Numbered from the stretch's first letter, positions 1 to 8,020 are shown. The stretch is 64,000 nucleotides of DNA from an uncultured Prevotellaceae bacterium (GCA_902769705.1 CACXPX010000008.1:1-64000); one strand, 5' to 3'. The notes: generated from the sequence alone by a model not told the origin. Made by a program: numbers and translations.

Positions 1-63
1 AGACATGCCCTGTTTAATAAACTGTCAGAAAATGAGTCATTGTTGAATTTTGAAAACAAGTGA
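1..63 (+). CDS. 3' end of an unidentified upstream gene (partial)
   Basis: The first reading frame is open from the window edge to a TGA at 61-63 and gives about 20 residues (ends LLNFENK). The phospholipase D-like gene has an ATG at 68, four bases after this stop, which is the usual spacing inside a Bacteroidetes operon. That makes the fragment a plausible C-terminus of the preceding gene. Too little is visible to name it, and it could be a chance open stretch. Confidence 0.4.
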   Translation, partial: RHALFNKLSENESLLNFENK

Positions 64-67
64 CGAT

Positions 68-580
68 ATGCTAAAGTATATCTCCAATGCCGACCATTTC
101 AAAGAGGTGCTATCACGGGTTCAATCCGTGAAGCACATGCTTTGGATTGGTACTGCCGACATAAAAGACTTGTATGTTGAGATGGGCAAAGAGAAGAAGC
201 CATTCCTAGCACTCATTGCCCAACTCATCAGGTGTGGTGTGGAGGTAAGGCTCATTCATGCAAAAGAACCAGGTCCTAACTTTCGCGAGGACTTTGACAA
301 ACATCCTGTGCTCTATGACCGCTTGGAGCGAGTTCTCTGTCCTCGTGTTCATTTCAAGATACTTGTCTTTGATGGAAAAGAAGTGTATGTTGGAAGTGCA
401 AACCTTACTGGTGCCGGTATCGGAATGAAGGCTGAAACAACTCGCAACTTTGAGGCAGGCATATTAACTGATGATCAAGAAATCGTAGAAAAGGCCATGA
501 ACCAGTTTGATGAAGTATGGATGGGAAAACAATGCAAAACCTGTAAACGCAGAGAGTATTGTTCTGACCCAATCGCATAA
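68..580 (+). CDS. Phospholipase D-like (single HKD motif) protein
   Basis: About 170 residues. The C-terminal half carries one HKD motif: HFKILVFDG, then VGSANLTGAG, matching H-x-K-x4-D followed by the G-S-x-N element of the PLD superfamily. A single motif in a short protein is typical of Nuc-like nucleases and PLD-domain helpers that dimerise to complete the active site. The substrate cannot be read from sequence; nuclease or phosphodiesterase are the main options. The last 20 residues are Cys-rich (CKTCKRREYC), possibly a small metal site. The frame also opens at a TTG at 50, but the ATG at 68 is preferred because a TTG start would overlap the upstream stop. A strong terminator follows at 608. 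The region is visibly AT-richer than the housekeeping genes later in the window. Confidence 0.75.
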   Translation: MLKYISNADHFKEVLSRVQSVKHMLWIGTADIKDLYVEMGKEKKPFLALIAQLIRCGVEVRLIHAKEPGPNFREDFDKHPVLYDRLERVLCPRVHFKILVFDGKEVYVGSANLTGAGIGMKAETTRNFEAGILTDDQEIVEKAMNQFDEVWMGKQCKTCKRREYCSDPIA

Positions 581-607
581 TTTACATAGTATTTAGCATT
601 TTTCTTT

Positions 608-646
608 GACCTCTGCCACCAGTTGGCGGAGGTCTTTGTTTTTTTT
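608..646 (+). terminator. Intrinsic terminator after the PLD-like gene
   Basis: An 11-bp stem (608-618 with 624-634, GACCTCTGCCA against TGGCGGAGGTC, one G-T pair) with a 5-nt loop is followed by TTTG and a run of eight T. It separates the PLD-like gene from the next run of genes. A decayed copy lies at 4704-4750 at the other end of the accessory block. Confidence 0.8.
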
Positions 647-674
647 GCATCGAAAACTTCAAAGTTATAATGAT

Positions 675-767
675 ATGGATTCTTCTGACAATGCATTTGA
701 AACTCTTACTTTATATTGTGATAACGAACGTATAGAAAAGAAAACAAACAAGAAAATAGGATTATAA
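675..767 (+). CDS. Possible 30-residue leader peptide coupled to the next gene
   Basis: A 30-codon ORF (starts MDSSDNAFE, Lys-rich C-terminus) ends in a TAA whose last A is the first base of the next gene's ATG (TAATG at 765-769). This junction is typical of translational coupling. No domain is recognised. It may be a genuine small protein, a leader that sets translation of the FtsZ-like gene, or chance. Confidence 0.35.
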   Translation: MDSSDNAFETLTLYCDNERIEKKTNKKIGL

Positions 768-1195
768 TGGAGAAACATTTTAATGACACAGAGCTAATGC
801 CCCAAAAAGGAAGTAAGCCAGAGATTGAGGAATTGATATCCCAGATAGTCAAGGATTCAACATTAATACATTTGGGGAAACAGGACTTGAATTACCTATA
901 TCGGGAAAAAGAAGTCCTGAAATGTAGAATATATTCGTTTCCATATGAAAATGAAACTCGTATGGAAGCTATCCTACGTGAAGTTGTGGAATACTCTAAG
1001 GTAAATTTCATGAGGTATAACCGGATCATTTTGTTGATAAAGACATCTTCTAAAGTGCCTTTGCTGATGAATGAGCTTGGATTCGTGAATGAAATCATTA
1101 AGCAGTTCCCTGAAAAAATTGAGGTTAAATGGGGATTGGGCTGGGACAACACTATTGATGACAAGGTCTTCTTAATGATGATCTGCAGCTACTGA
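767..1195 (+). CDS. Orphan FtsZ C-terminal-domain-like protein
   Basis: 142 residues. The second half follows the C-terminal subdomain of FtsZ closely: IILLIKTSS, then PLLMNELGFVNEII, then IEVKWGLGWDNTIDDKV, then a final beta strand. These correspond to the FtsZ strand after the T7-loop region, the helix with its M-x-E-x-x-x-V pattern, and the strand reading WG-x-x-x-D-x-x-x-x-x-K-V. The N-terminal GTPase domain (tubulin signature GGGTGTG) is absent, so this is not a working FtsZ. Inference: it could bind FtsZ and cap or poison filaments, as a division inhibitor. It follows a possible leader ORF with TAATG coupling and is 14 bp before another small gene, in the same run as a DNA polymerase-like gene. 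The fold assignment is by eye. Confidence 0.55.
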   Translation: MEKHFNDTELMPQKGSKPEIEELISQIVKDSTLIHLGKQDLNYLYREKEVLKCRIYSFPYENETRMEAILREVVEYSKVNFMRYNRIILLIKTSSKVPLLMNELGFVNEIIKQFPEKIEVKWGLGWDNTIDDKVFLMMICSY

Positions 1196-1209
1196 CAAAT
1201 AAATGAATT

Positions 1210-1437
1210 ATGAAAGTACACGTTGTAACTAAAAATGGAGTGTCTGTTCTTTCGTTTAAGACGGACTTTAACGAAGTATTAGAAAAGAACTTTGCTGCGA
1301 TATGTGAAGCAATCTCCAACAAAGGAAAGGTTCTTAAAGAACTTGTGGCTCTTTTTGAAATAGATGAATACAACCTTGATACTATTATCCAAATAATGAA
1401 AACATCAAGAGGTGAAAATGGCGCTATGCATAATTAG
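1210..1437 (+). CDS. Small protein of unknown function (75 aa)
   Basis: Starts at an ATG 14 bp after the FtsZ-like gene and ends at a TAG that overlaps the Shine-Dalgarno-like AGGAG serving the next small ORF. The product is soluble, begins with a short beta-rich stretch (MKVHVVTKNGVSVLSF) and continues as predicted helix. No family is recognised. Tight spacing on both sides supports it as a real operon member. Confidence 0.5.
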   Translation: MKVHVVTKNGVSVLSFKTDFNEVLEKNFAAICEAISNKGKVLKELVALFEIDEYNLDTIIQIMKTSRGENGAMHN

Positions 1438-1448
1438 GAGTAAACCAT

Positions 1449-1565
1449 GTGACCGCTCAGTATCTTTTGGATATGTCACTGGAGAATCTCACTGCCCTAA
1501 ATGCCAAGAAACTGAGAAAGATGCTTGATGAATACAGAACGAACATTGGCAAATTGGTTGTTTAA
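1449..1565 (+). CDS. Possible 38-residue helical small protein
   Basis: GTG start, with AGGAG at 1436-1440 giving 8-bp spacing; it ends at the TAA at 1563-1565. The peptide (starts VTAQYLLDMSLENLTALN) is rich in Leu and Lys and looks like one or two amphipathic helices. An internal ATG at 1473 is an alternative start. It fills the only gap in this run of small genes. No homologue is recognised. Confidence 0.4.
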   Translation: MTAQYLLDMSLENLTALNAKKLRKMLDEYRTNIGKLVV

Positions 1566-1584
1566 TACTCCCAAAGTATTTTTG
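1554..1584 (+). promoter_or_regulatory. Bacteroidetes-type promoter for the 1614 gene and polymerase gene
   Basis: TTG at 1554-1556 and TATTTTTG at 1577-1584 (TAnnTTTG) are separated by 20 bp, the expected -33/-7 arrangement. It would start transcription near 1590, about 25-30 bases before the 1614 gene. So the polymerase part of the block may be expressed separately from the FtsZ-like part. Confidence 0.6.
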
Positions 1585-1613
1585 TACCCCATTCTATATA
1601 ACTTCGAAATAAT

Positions 1614-2183
1614 ATGGTTATGGATAAAACGGATTCATACGATAAGTTAAACAAACCTGGATTGTGGTTTGTTAAAACCAGGCAGCCCTGCACAAAACTA
1701 TGCAAGTATGTGTATGACTTGTCAGTAGAGTTTGGTTTGCCAGTTGTGGTATATTCTTCAACTTCAAAAAAGGAGATACAAAACAACATCATTGAAATGA
1801 TCAAGAAGAAATGCATTGATATGGCATCAGACGAACTGGAGCGGAATTGGTTGGAACGGGAAATGACGGAATACAATACTCATGGTCAGTTTTTGTATCC
1901 GAAAGAAATGAATGATTACGTGCCGAATGGTTCCTTCTGGTCAAACTATGTTTCTTTTGATGATTTTAAAATACTATCATTTACAAATACTTTTTCTAAC
2001 TTGTACCTAATAGATAACTTGTCAGAGTTATGGTATGAAGATGAAAGCAATATATTCCAGTCTTTACTATCAATAGAAAAAGAAGCTGTGGAATACAAAA
2101 AGACCATTATTGTATTTGTGTCATCTTATGATTCTTGTATATATGAAAGTTATATGAATGATCGTTTGTTGTTAAGCAAATAA
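1614..2183 (+). CDS. Unknown protein, possibly a degenerate DnaB/RecA-like fold
   Basis: 189 residues (or 187 from the ATG at 1620). The N-terminal part (PGLWFVKTRQPCTKLCKYVY, then FGLPVVVYSSTSKKEI) follows the order seen in DnaB-family ATPases: hydrophobic strand, P-loop position, helix, then the strand G-x-P-V-x-x-x-S with S/T-K-K-E. The Walker A residues GKT/S are not conserved. Near the end TIIVFVSSYD resembles the hydrophobic strand of a Walker B motif. If the reading is right, this is an ATPase-dead RecA-fold protein. It has its own promoter and lies 19 bp before the polymerase-like gene, so the two are probably co-transcribed. Otherwise the function is unknown. Confidence 0.5.
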   Translation: MVMDKTDSYDKLNKPGLWFVKTRQPCTKLCKYVYDLSVEFGLPVVVYSSTSKKEIQNNIIEMIKKKCIDMASDELERNWLEREMTEYNTHGQFLYPKEMNDYVPNGSFWSNYVSFDDFKILSFTNTFSNLYLIDNLSELWYEDESNIFQSLLSIEKEAVEYKKTIIVFVSSYDSCIYESYMNDRLLLSK

Positions 2184-2202
2184 AACATATTAATTGAAAT
2201 AT

Positions 2203-4638
2203 ATGAAAATCCAGCAATTCGTACATCTTAATGTACATTCACATTATTCCATATATAATGGAGTATCGACAGTTAAACAATTGGTAGATGCTGCCATTAA
2301 AGAGAGAATGCCAGGAATTACCATCACAGATTATGGCAATCTATTTAGTATTATGGAGTTCATTGAATACGTGGCTCGCATCAATAAAGAAAGACAAGAG
2401 AAGGGGAAGAAACCTTTTAAGCCTATTATTGGTTGTGAACTATATGTGGCAAAACATGGCCCTAAAGAACAGAAGTATGGGATCAAAGATTATAAGGGTT
2501 ACCATTTGACTGTTTTGGCGAAGAACTTGAATGGATATAAGAATCTTATCAAGATTGTAAGTAATGCCAGGACTGACGGATTCTATGCGGCTCCTCGAAC
2601 AGACCGTATGGATTTGAAGAAGTATCACGAGGGATTGATTGTCCTATCAGGCGGCTTTGACAGTGAGGTGTTCACTCATGCCATGAAGGAGGAAATGACA
2701 GCATTAGATGACACCATCAAATGGTATAAACAAGTCTTTGGCGGTAACTATTATCTTGAAATACGCCGTGATGCAGACTACGATCTTTCAAAAGACGCTC
2801 CAAGCGAACTTATGATTGAACAGGAGAAAGTAAACCAAGTTCTCAAACAGAAATCGAAAGAACATGGTGTTAAGGTGGTTGCAACAAACGATGTCCATTA
2901 TGTCAATCCTGAAGACCTGGTCGTTTATAACATTCAGCAATGTATTGCTGTGGGAAAAACCTTGGAAGAATTCGATACTGATTCACTACGATTCCGATGG
3001 TTAAGGAGCAAACGTGAGATGTGTGATTTGTTCTCTGATATTCCAGAGGCCATTTCTAACACGATGGGGATATTTGACAAGATTGAGACATACGATATCC
3101 ATCATGCTCCTGTTATGCCACCAGTTTCAATACCAGAAGGATTCCAAAGTGATGCTGACTATTTGAAACAACTGACATATACAAAAGCAAAGGTTATGTA
3201 CGGGAATCCACTTCCTGAAGAAATTGATGACCGTCTCCAATTTGAATTGGAAATCATCATGAAGAATGGAGCAGAAAAATACTTCCTTTTTATACAGGAT
3301 ATAGTTAACTATGCAGAAAAAGAGTTGAGTGCATTGGTTGGACCTGGACATGGTTCCGCTGCTGGGAGTCTGGTTGCATACTGTTTGGGAATAACCAAGA
3401 TAGACCCATTGAAACACGAATTGTTGTTTGAACGTTTTATGTGTCCTAATAGACAAATACTCCCAGATATAGATTTGGACTTTGATGAAGAGGGACGGAC
3501 TCGTGTCATAGAATGGCTTGAAAAAAAGTATGGCAAAGATTACTGTGCATATATAATAAGCTTCTCAACATTTAGCATGAGAACTGCTTTTAGTTCAGTT
3601 GCTAAAGTGAAACAGTTGCCAGCAGAAACTGCTAAAGCCATACACCAAGCTATTCCCGTGTATTCTCCTTATTATCCGAAGACTATAGATAATGCGATAA
3701 AAAGTACTCCAGAACTTAGGAAGTTAGTACGTTCTGCTGACCAAACTATTCGAAATGCGATTTCAGACACTAAGGTTCTGGAAGGCACAATTAAAGGAAC
3801 GGGAGTTCATGCCTGTGGATTCATTGTCTGCGACAGTCCCATCAGTGATTGGGTACCAGTTTGTGTTCAAGACGATCCTGACGTTGAAAGCAAAACGATT
3901 AGATGTACGCAATATGATGGCAGAACAGTAGAAGAAACGGGGCTGATTAAGTTTGACTTTCTGAGTTTGAAAACTCTTTCTCAATTAAAGAAAATATGCG
4001 GAAGAATCATGGTCAACACAGGGAAAGACTTCGATATTGAGAAGATACCTCTTGATGATTCAAAGACCCTTGAACTGTTTCAGCGAGGAGACACAGAAGA
4101 TATTTTTCAATATGAGACACAAGGAATGCAACAATATCTTCGTGAACTCCATCCAACAACGTTTGAAGATCTTGTACTACTTAACGTCATGTATCGCCCT
4201 GGCGCGATGGAAAACCTTCCGTTGCTAATCAAAAGAAAGAAAGGTGTAAGTAAAATCAGATATGCTATACCCAACATGGAGAAATATCTCCACGACACGT
4301 ATGGAATACTGGTATATCAAGAGCAACTAATGCAACTCTCCCGTCTTATAGCCGACTTTAACAGAGGCGAAAGTGATGCCTTACGAAAGGCAATGAGTAA
4401 AAGAAAGCAGGATAAATTAGCTGAATTAAAGCCAAAATTCATCAAGGGTGGTCTTAGAAATGGATATAAAAAGAGTACACTTGAAAGAATATGGAAGGAC
4501 TGGGAACACAAAGGTATGTACGCCTTCAACAAGGCTCATGCTGTTTGCTACACTTGGATGGCCTTTCAAATGGCTTATTTGAAAGCAAACTATCCCGATG
4601 AGTTCAAACAGGTCATGGAGAAATACTATTCATATTGA
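2203..4638 (+). CDS. Short DNA polymerase III alpha (DnaE)-like protein
   Basis: 811 residues from the ATG at 2203 (a TTG at 2194 is also in frame). The N-terminus is a PHP domain (HLNVHSHYS). The C-family polymerase core follows: GPGHGSAAGSLVAY near residue 380, PDIDLDF with the two catalytic aspartates near 422 and 424, and KFDFLSLKTL with the third near 585. The protein stops after the fingers (FNKAHAVCYTWMAFQMAYLK). It therefore lacks the helix-hairpin-helix, clamp-binding, OB and tau-binding regions of a replicative DnaE, which is about 1150-1250 residues. GPGRGS of typical DnaE is GPGHGS here, with His for Arg. Catalysis looks possible, but clamp-dependent replication does not. It is probably an accessory or mobile-element polymerase, perhaps for repair or damage bypass. 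The gene is AT-rich compared with later housekeeping genes. Confidence 0.8.
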   Translation: MKIQQFVHLNVHSHYSIYNGVSTVKQLVDAAIKERMPGITITDYGNLFSIMEFIEYVARINKERQEKGKKPFKPIIGCELYVAKHGPKEQKYGIKDYKGYHLTVLAKNLNGYKNLIKIVSNARTDGFYAAPRTDRMDLKKYHEGLIVLSGGFDSEVFTHAMKEEMTALDDTIKWYKQVFGGNYYLEIRRDADYDLSKDAPSELMIEQEKVNQVLKQKSKEHGVKVVATNDVHYVNPEDLVVYNIQQCIAVGKTLEEFDTDSLRFRWLRSKREMCDLFSDIPEAISNTMGIFDKIETYDIHHAPVMPPVSIPEGFQSDADYLKQLTYTKAKVMYGNPLPEEIDDRLQFELEIIMKNGAEKYFLFIQDIVNYAEKELSALVGPGHGSAAGSLVAYCLGITKIDPLKHELLFERFMCPNRQILPDIDLDFDEEGRTRVIEWLEKKYGKDYCAYIISFSTFSMRTAFSSVAKVKQLPAETAKAIHQAIPVYSPYYPKTIDNAIKSTPELRKLVRSADQTIRNAISDTKVLEGTIKGTGVHACGFIVCDSPISDWVPVCVQDDPDVESKTIRCTQYDGRTVEETGLIKFDFLSLKTLSQLKKICGRIMVNTGKDFDIEKIPLDDSKTLELFQRGDTEDIFQYETQGMQQYLRELHPTTFEDLVLLNVMYRPGAMENLPLLIKRKKGVSKIRYAIPNMEKYLHDTYGILVYQEQLMQLSRLIADFNRGESDALRKAMSKRKQDKLAELKPKFIKGGLRNGYKKSTLERIWKDWEHKGMYAFNKAHAVCYTWMAFQMAYLKANYPDEFKQVMEKYYSY

Positions 4639-4703
4639 TTTCGTAATAGGTATTGTCAATCCCTATATGAAATTTCCATAAAAAATACACTTGGTGATGA
4701 ACT

Positions 4704-4750
4704 TTTCTTTAGCCTCTGCCACTAGCTAGTAGAAGTCTTTGTTTTCTTTT
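4704..4750 (+). repeat. Decayed copy of the 608-646 terminator sequence
   Basis: The stretch TTTCTTTAGCCTCTGCCACT and what follows match 602-645 position by position, with scattered changes that spoil the lower stem. The TCTTTGTTTTCTTTT tail is kept. Base pairing is now mainly in ACTAGCTAGT. The two copies bracket the polymerase-containing block. The rest of 4639-4906 is AT-rich with nothing else recognisable. Confidence 0.6.
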
Positions 4751-4906
4751 CTACAATTTAGTTATAAACCTTTTATATAATATGAGTTCGATGAATTCAC
4801 GTTATATATTTGTATGTTTCACTTAAACAGTTTTCTCTTAGATTCTAAAAAGAGTGCTTGCATATTGATTATTTGTGCGTTAAAAAAGAAAAAGGAAGAA
4901 AAATGG

Positions 4907-6400
4907 TCAGTTCATCCTTTGAATAGTAATGCTGTTGAGTAAATCGAGTTTACCTTCATTAACAAGTTTCACGATGAGCTCGCCGAAAAGAGTGTTCTGC
5001 CAAGCAAACCAAGCGCGGGTGAATTTCGATGCATCATCCTTATGGAACGATTCGTGCATGAAACCTGTACCGGCATCGGTGCGCATGAGCATCTCTATAC
5101 ACGCCTTTATTTCGGCATCGTCCTGACTGGTGAAAGCACGCATCATGATACTCATGGGCCAAGGCATATCGTAGCCAATGTGTGGACCGCCTATGCCCTC
5201 ACCAGCCTTTCCACGGAAAAAGTAAGGGTTGTCCTCACTCCAAACGAAGCGGCGTGTGTTCTGATAGATGGGGTCGGAGGCTTGCACGTCTCCCAAATAA
5301 GCCATAGCAAGAAGCGAAGGTACATTGGCATCGTCCATGAGCAACTGGTTGCCAAACCCATCAACTTCGTAAGCATAGATCTGTCCGTACTTGGGATGAT
5401 TGTGAATGGCGTATGTTCGTAATGCCGTTTCTACCTCATCAGCCAGCGCGCGACACTCTGTAGCCAAGTCTTCACGTTGGTTGACCTTAGTGAGAATTTC
5501 GGCGGCATTGCGCAACTGATGGACAGCCATAAAGTTGGATGGAACGAGAAAAAGCAAGGTAGTGGCATCATCACTGGGACGAAATGCTGAAGCTATAAGA
5601 CCTACAGGCTTTACTGGTGATCCCCAACCACCATTGTTCATCGTGTCGAGTTGGCGCTCAGTACGGCGCTGGAACTGATAGCTGCCACGCCCGTCACGCC
5701 GTTGCTGGTCGCGGAAGGTGGTGAGTATCTTCTGAACAGCATCAGTCCATAGGTCGCCGAATACGCTGGTATCGCCCGTTACGCTCCAATACTCGTAAGC
5801 CAAGCGTAGCACATAGCACAGCGAGTCAATCTCCCACTTGCGTTCGTGCAACTCTGGTATCATGGCGGTAAAGTCTTTCATCCAATCGCCATTGGGATTG
5901 GGTTCCTTGTTGAAGGCATTGGCATAAGGGTCAATGAGTATGCATTTCAGCTGACGCAGAATAACACCTGCCAACATCCGCTGCAAGTGCTTGTCCTTGG
6001 GAGCCAACTTCACGTAGGGAAATACCTGAGCCCCAGAGTCACGCAACCACATGGCATGGATATCGCCTGTATAGACAAACGTATCGGGCAGTCCGTCTTC
6101 ACCACTCTCCTCATAGTGAACCGTGGTATCGAGGGTATTAGGGTAGCAATTGACAAACATCCATGCCAATCGTAAGTTGTTAAGCAGACCTGCTATCTCC
6201 TTTATTTTCTTCTCCACAGCATCGCTGCGGAACAAACGTTCAGCGGGTGCAGGACGATTGTTCACGGTCAGGACATCCTTTTTTGCCGTTGGGAAACGGC
6301 CTCTATCTATCGTTCGCAAAGTCTGGCCTACAGCCTGAAAGGTTGACAGTAGGAAGAAGAGTAGCAAGCATATGGATATACGGATATGGGTAGGTTTCAT
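4907..6400 (-). CDS. GH125 exo-alpha-1,6-mannosidase, secreted
   Basis: 497 residues from the ATG at 6400 (a TTG six codons upstream is less likely). The N-terminus is a signal peptide (MKPTHIRISICLLLFFLLS, cleavage near VGQ). The body matches glycoside hydrolase family 125: MWLRDSGAQVFPY in the first third, NPNGDWMKDFT, and the C-terminal block HESFHKDD with RAWFAWQNTLF. These enzymes are metal-independent inverting alpha-mannosidases acting on alpha-1,6-linked mannose, for example in N-glycans. In Bacteroidetes they act in the periplasm or at the surface. The gene lies 21 bp after the small helical protein gene at 6422, so the two are likely co-transcribed. No SusC/SusD pair is nearby. Family confidence is high; substrate is inferred from the family. 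Confidence 0.9.
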   Translation of the reverse strand: MKPTHIRISICLLLFFLLSTFQAVGQTLRTIDRGRFPTAKKDVLTVNNRPAPAERLFRSDAVEKKIKEIAGLLNNLRLAWMFVNCYPNTLDTTVHYEESGEDGLPDTFVYTGDIHAMWLRDSGAQVFPYVKLAPKDKHLQRMLAGVILRQLKCILIDPYANAFNKEPNPNGDWMKDFTAMIPELHERKWEIDSLCYVLRLAYEYWSVTGDTSVFGDLWTDAVQKILTTFRDQQRRDGRGSYQFQRRTERQLDTMNNGGWGSPVKPVGLIASAFRPSDDATTLLFLVPSNFMAVHQLRNAAEILTKVNQREDLATECRALADEVETALRTYAIHNHPKYGQIYAYEVDGFGNQLLMDDANVPSLLAMAYLGDVQASDPIYQNTRRFVWSEDNPYFFRGKAGEGIGGPHIGYDMPWPMSIMMRAFTSQDDAEIKACIEMLMRTDAGTGFMHESFHKDDASKFTRAWFAWQNTLFGELIVKLVNEGKLDLLNSITIQRMN

Positions 6401-6421
6401 AAGCAGACAAAAGAACAATCA

Positions 6422-6829
6422 TTATGATTGCATAGCGGTTTTTGCAATCTCCTTTTCAATCTGAATGATGCGTTGTTGACGCTGGAGCGAGAGTGTACGA
6501 CTGTGATGGTCGATGAAGATAAAAAGTTTGCGAGCGTTTTCGAGCAGCATATCGCGCGAAGGACCAGACTTCAAATCGCTCTCAGCATAATACAGTTCGG
6601 CCAGCATCTCCATGCGTTCGAGCCGTTCATCTTCTGGAAAGCGGGTAAACGAGTCCATGATATCGTCCATCGACGCTATGTGGTAGAAAACGTTGTCTCC
6701 TACATATGTATCGTAAAGCTTCAGAATTTCATCCTGTTTCTGTTTGAGGTCTTTCTTGCTCTGCTTAAAAAGGCTCAGTGCCTTGGCAAATTCCTCAATG
6801 ATTCTGAGAAAATAGTCTTGTTGAAGCAT
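6422..6829 (-). CDS. Small helical protein of unknown function (135 aa)
   Basis: 135 residues, no signal peptide, predicted entirely helical with heptad-like stretches (LKQKQDEILKLYDTY). The start MLQQDYFLRIIEEFAKAL faintly resembles small DUF6483-type proteins, but this is only an impression. It precedes the GH125 gene by 21 bp on the same strand and probably shares its transcript. A cytoplasmic protein paired with a secreted mannosidase has no obvious logic, so the link may only be transcriptional. Confidence 0.6.
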   Translation of the reverse strand: MLQQDYFLRIIEEFAKALSLFKQSKKDLKQKQDEILKLYDTYVGDNVFYHIASMDDIMDSFTRFPEDERLERMEMLAELYYAESDLKSGPSRDMLLENARKLFIFIDHHSRTLSLQRQQRIIQIEKEIAKTAMQS

Positions 6830-6909
6830 AGTTCTCTTTTTTGCTCCAAAGTTACTCTAAGTTTGCGATATAAAAGAAAAAAGGTTATTAATTTTGCTTA
6901 ATAGAGTTA

Positions 6910-6938
6910 GTTCCCCCTTAGTTATGAAAAGGGGGAAC
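6910..6938 (-). terminator. Hairpin downstream of the NADAR operon
   Basis: A perfect 10-bp stem (GTTCCCCCTT at 6910-6919 with AAGGGGGAAC at 6929-6938) and a 9-nt loop sit between the end of the 6950 gene and the start of the 6422 gene. The minus-strand transcript has no long U-tract after it, so it may be a weak terminator or an mRNA-end stabiliser. Its C-run and G-run composition recalls the palindromic element in metK. Confidence 0.5.
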
Positions 6939-6949
6939 CGCCTTCGCAT

Positions 6950-8020
6950 TTAATCTTGATCTGTTTTGAATTGTTTTTCTATCATCATGAAACTGACATC
7001 TCCATCGGGGAACATCTCGCGTACTTTTTGATATTTGAAATATGACAATCCTCTTTCCAATTCTTTGATACGCTTGTTGATGGGCGTGAGTTGGCGTTGA
7101 TAGTCTATATTGCTCAAACGGCCGCTCTTCAACTCAACTTTCAAGCCTTTCTTTTGCTCCCGCAGTTGTTCAATTTCGATGTTTGTTTTGACTTCCAGTT
7201 CATGATACTCTTTATAGAAAACTCGCATTTTTGTTTCATGCTCCTTTACCAGCAGTTCATTGTACTTCTCGTACCAATTATCCCGGTCTTTCTTCAATGT
7301 TTCCAATTGCTTCTTGAGCGTCATGATTTCGTGTCTCAAAAAATCAGTTTCGAGAGTAAAACTATCCACGCCTCCATTATCTTCATGCTTTAGAATATCA
7401 AGCACTTGCTGTAAATTATAGGCTTGATACTTGCATTTTGCTTCAGTATACCGCTGGTTGATTCCCATGAACACTGGCCAATAATCCCTAAATGGCAACA
7501 AAGTAACATCTTTCTTCTTGCCGTCTTCACATATTGCAACACAATGGTTTGCTCCGCTCAGCGGACTTCCCGCAAGATGATATACCAAACTCCTCTTCCC
7601 TTTCTTTTCTGTCAGCATAGCTCCTTGGCAGTTCTGCCACCATTCGATATAGATGCCTAGCGTGGGATTGTGGAATCCAGAAGTACCTGTGTACGCCAGT
7701 CCATTTTTCACATGAACTGGACACAGAAACATGCGACTATCGTTCAAAATGCGCTCCCTATGTGCCAACAGATAGAATGCATTCTTGACAAACAACTCAC
7801 ATTGTTCTTCCTCTTCTTTTGGAGTTGGCGGTACGGGCTTCAAGCGCCTTCCGCCAACTGAAAAATACTGTCCAGTTGTATCCAACTTTAGATTGTCTTC
7901 AACCACTTCCACCTCTTCTTCAACAGGATAGCAGTCGAGCGTGTTTCCATTCAAAAGAATGATTTTGTTCTCTGGGAACAATGTATTCTCATTTTTATGC
8001 ATTTCTATGATTACACCCAT
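6950..8020 (-). CDS. Unknown protein with C-terminal coiled coil, NADAR operon
   Basis: 356 residues, no signal peptide or membrane segment. An acidic linker (EEEVEVVEDN) precedes a central globular part with several Trp and Cys residues (FLCPVHVKNGLAYTGTSGFH, IEWWQNCQGAML, GANHCVAICEDG). From about residue 215 to 330 there is a long charged coiled coil (LKKQLETLKKDRDNWYEKY). The central region looks like a compact enzymatic or binding domain, but I do not recognise it. It is the third gene of a co-directional set after the NADAR and HNH-like genes, 25 bp after the latter. The coiled coil suggests oligomerisation or a scaffold role. The operon is less GC-rich than flanking housekeeping genes, consistent with transfer. 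Confidence 0.6.
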   Translation of the reverse strand: MGVIIEMHKNENTLFPENKIILLNGNTLDCYPVEEEVEVVEDNLKLDTTGQYFSVGGRRLKPVPPTPKEEEEQCELFVKNAFYLLAHRERILNDSRMFLCPVHVKNGLAYTGTSGFHNPTLGIYIEWWQNCQGAMLTEKKGKRSLVYHLAGSPLSGANHCVAICEDGKKKDVTLLPFRDYWPVFMGINQRYTEAKCKYQAYNLQQVLDILKHEDNGGVDSFTLETDFLRHEIMTLKKQLETLKKDRDNWYEKYNELLVKEHETKMRVFYKEYHELEVKTNIEIEQLREQKKGLKVELKSGRLSNIDYQRQLTPINKRIKELERGLSYFKYQKVREMFPDGDVSFMMIEKQFKTDQD

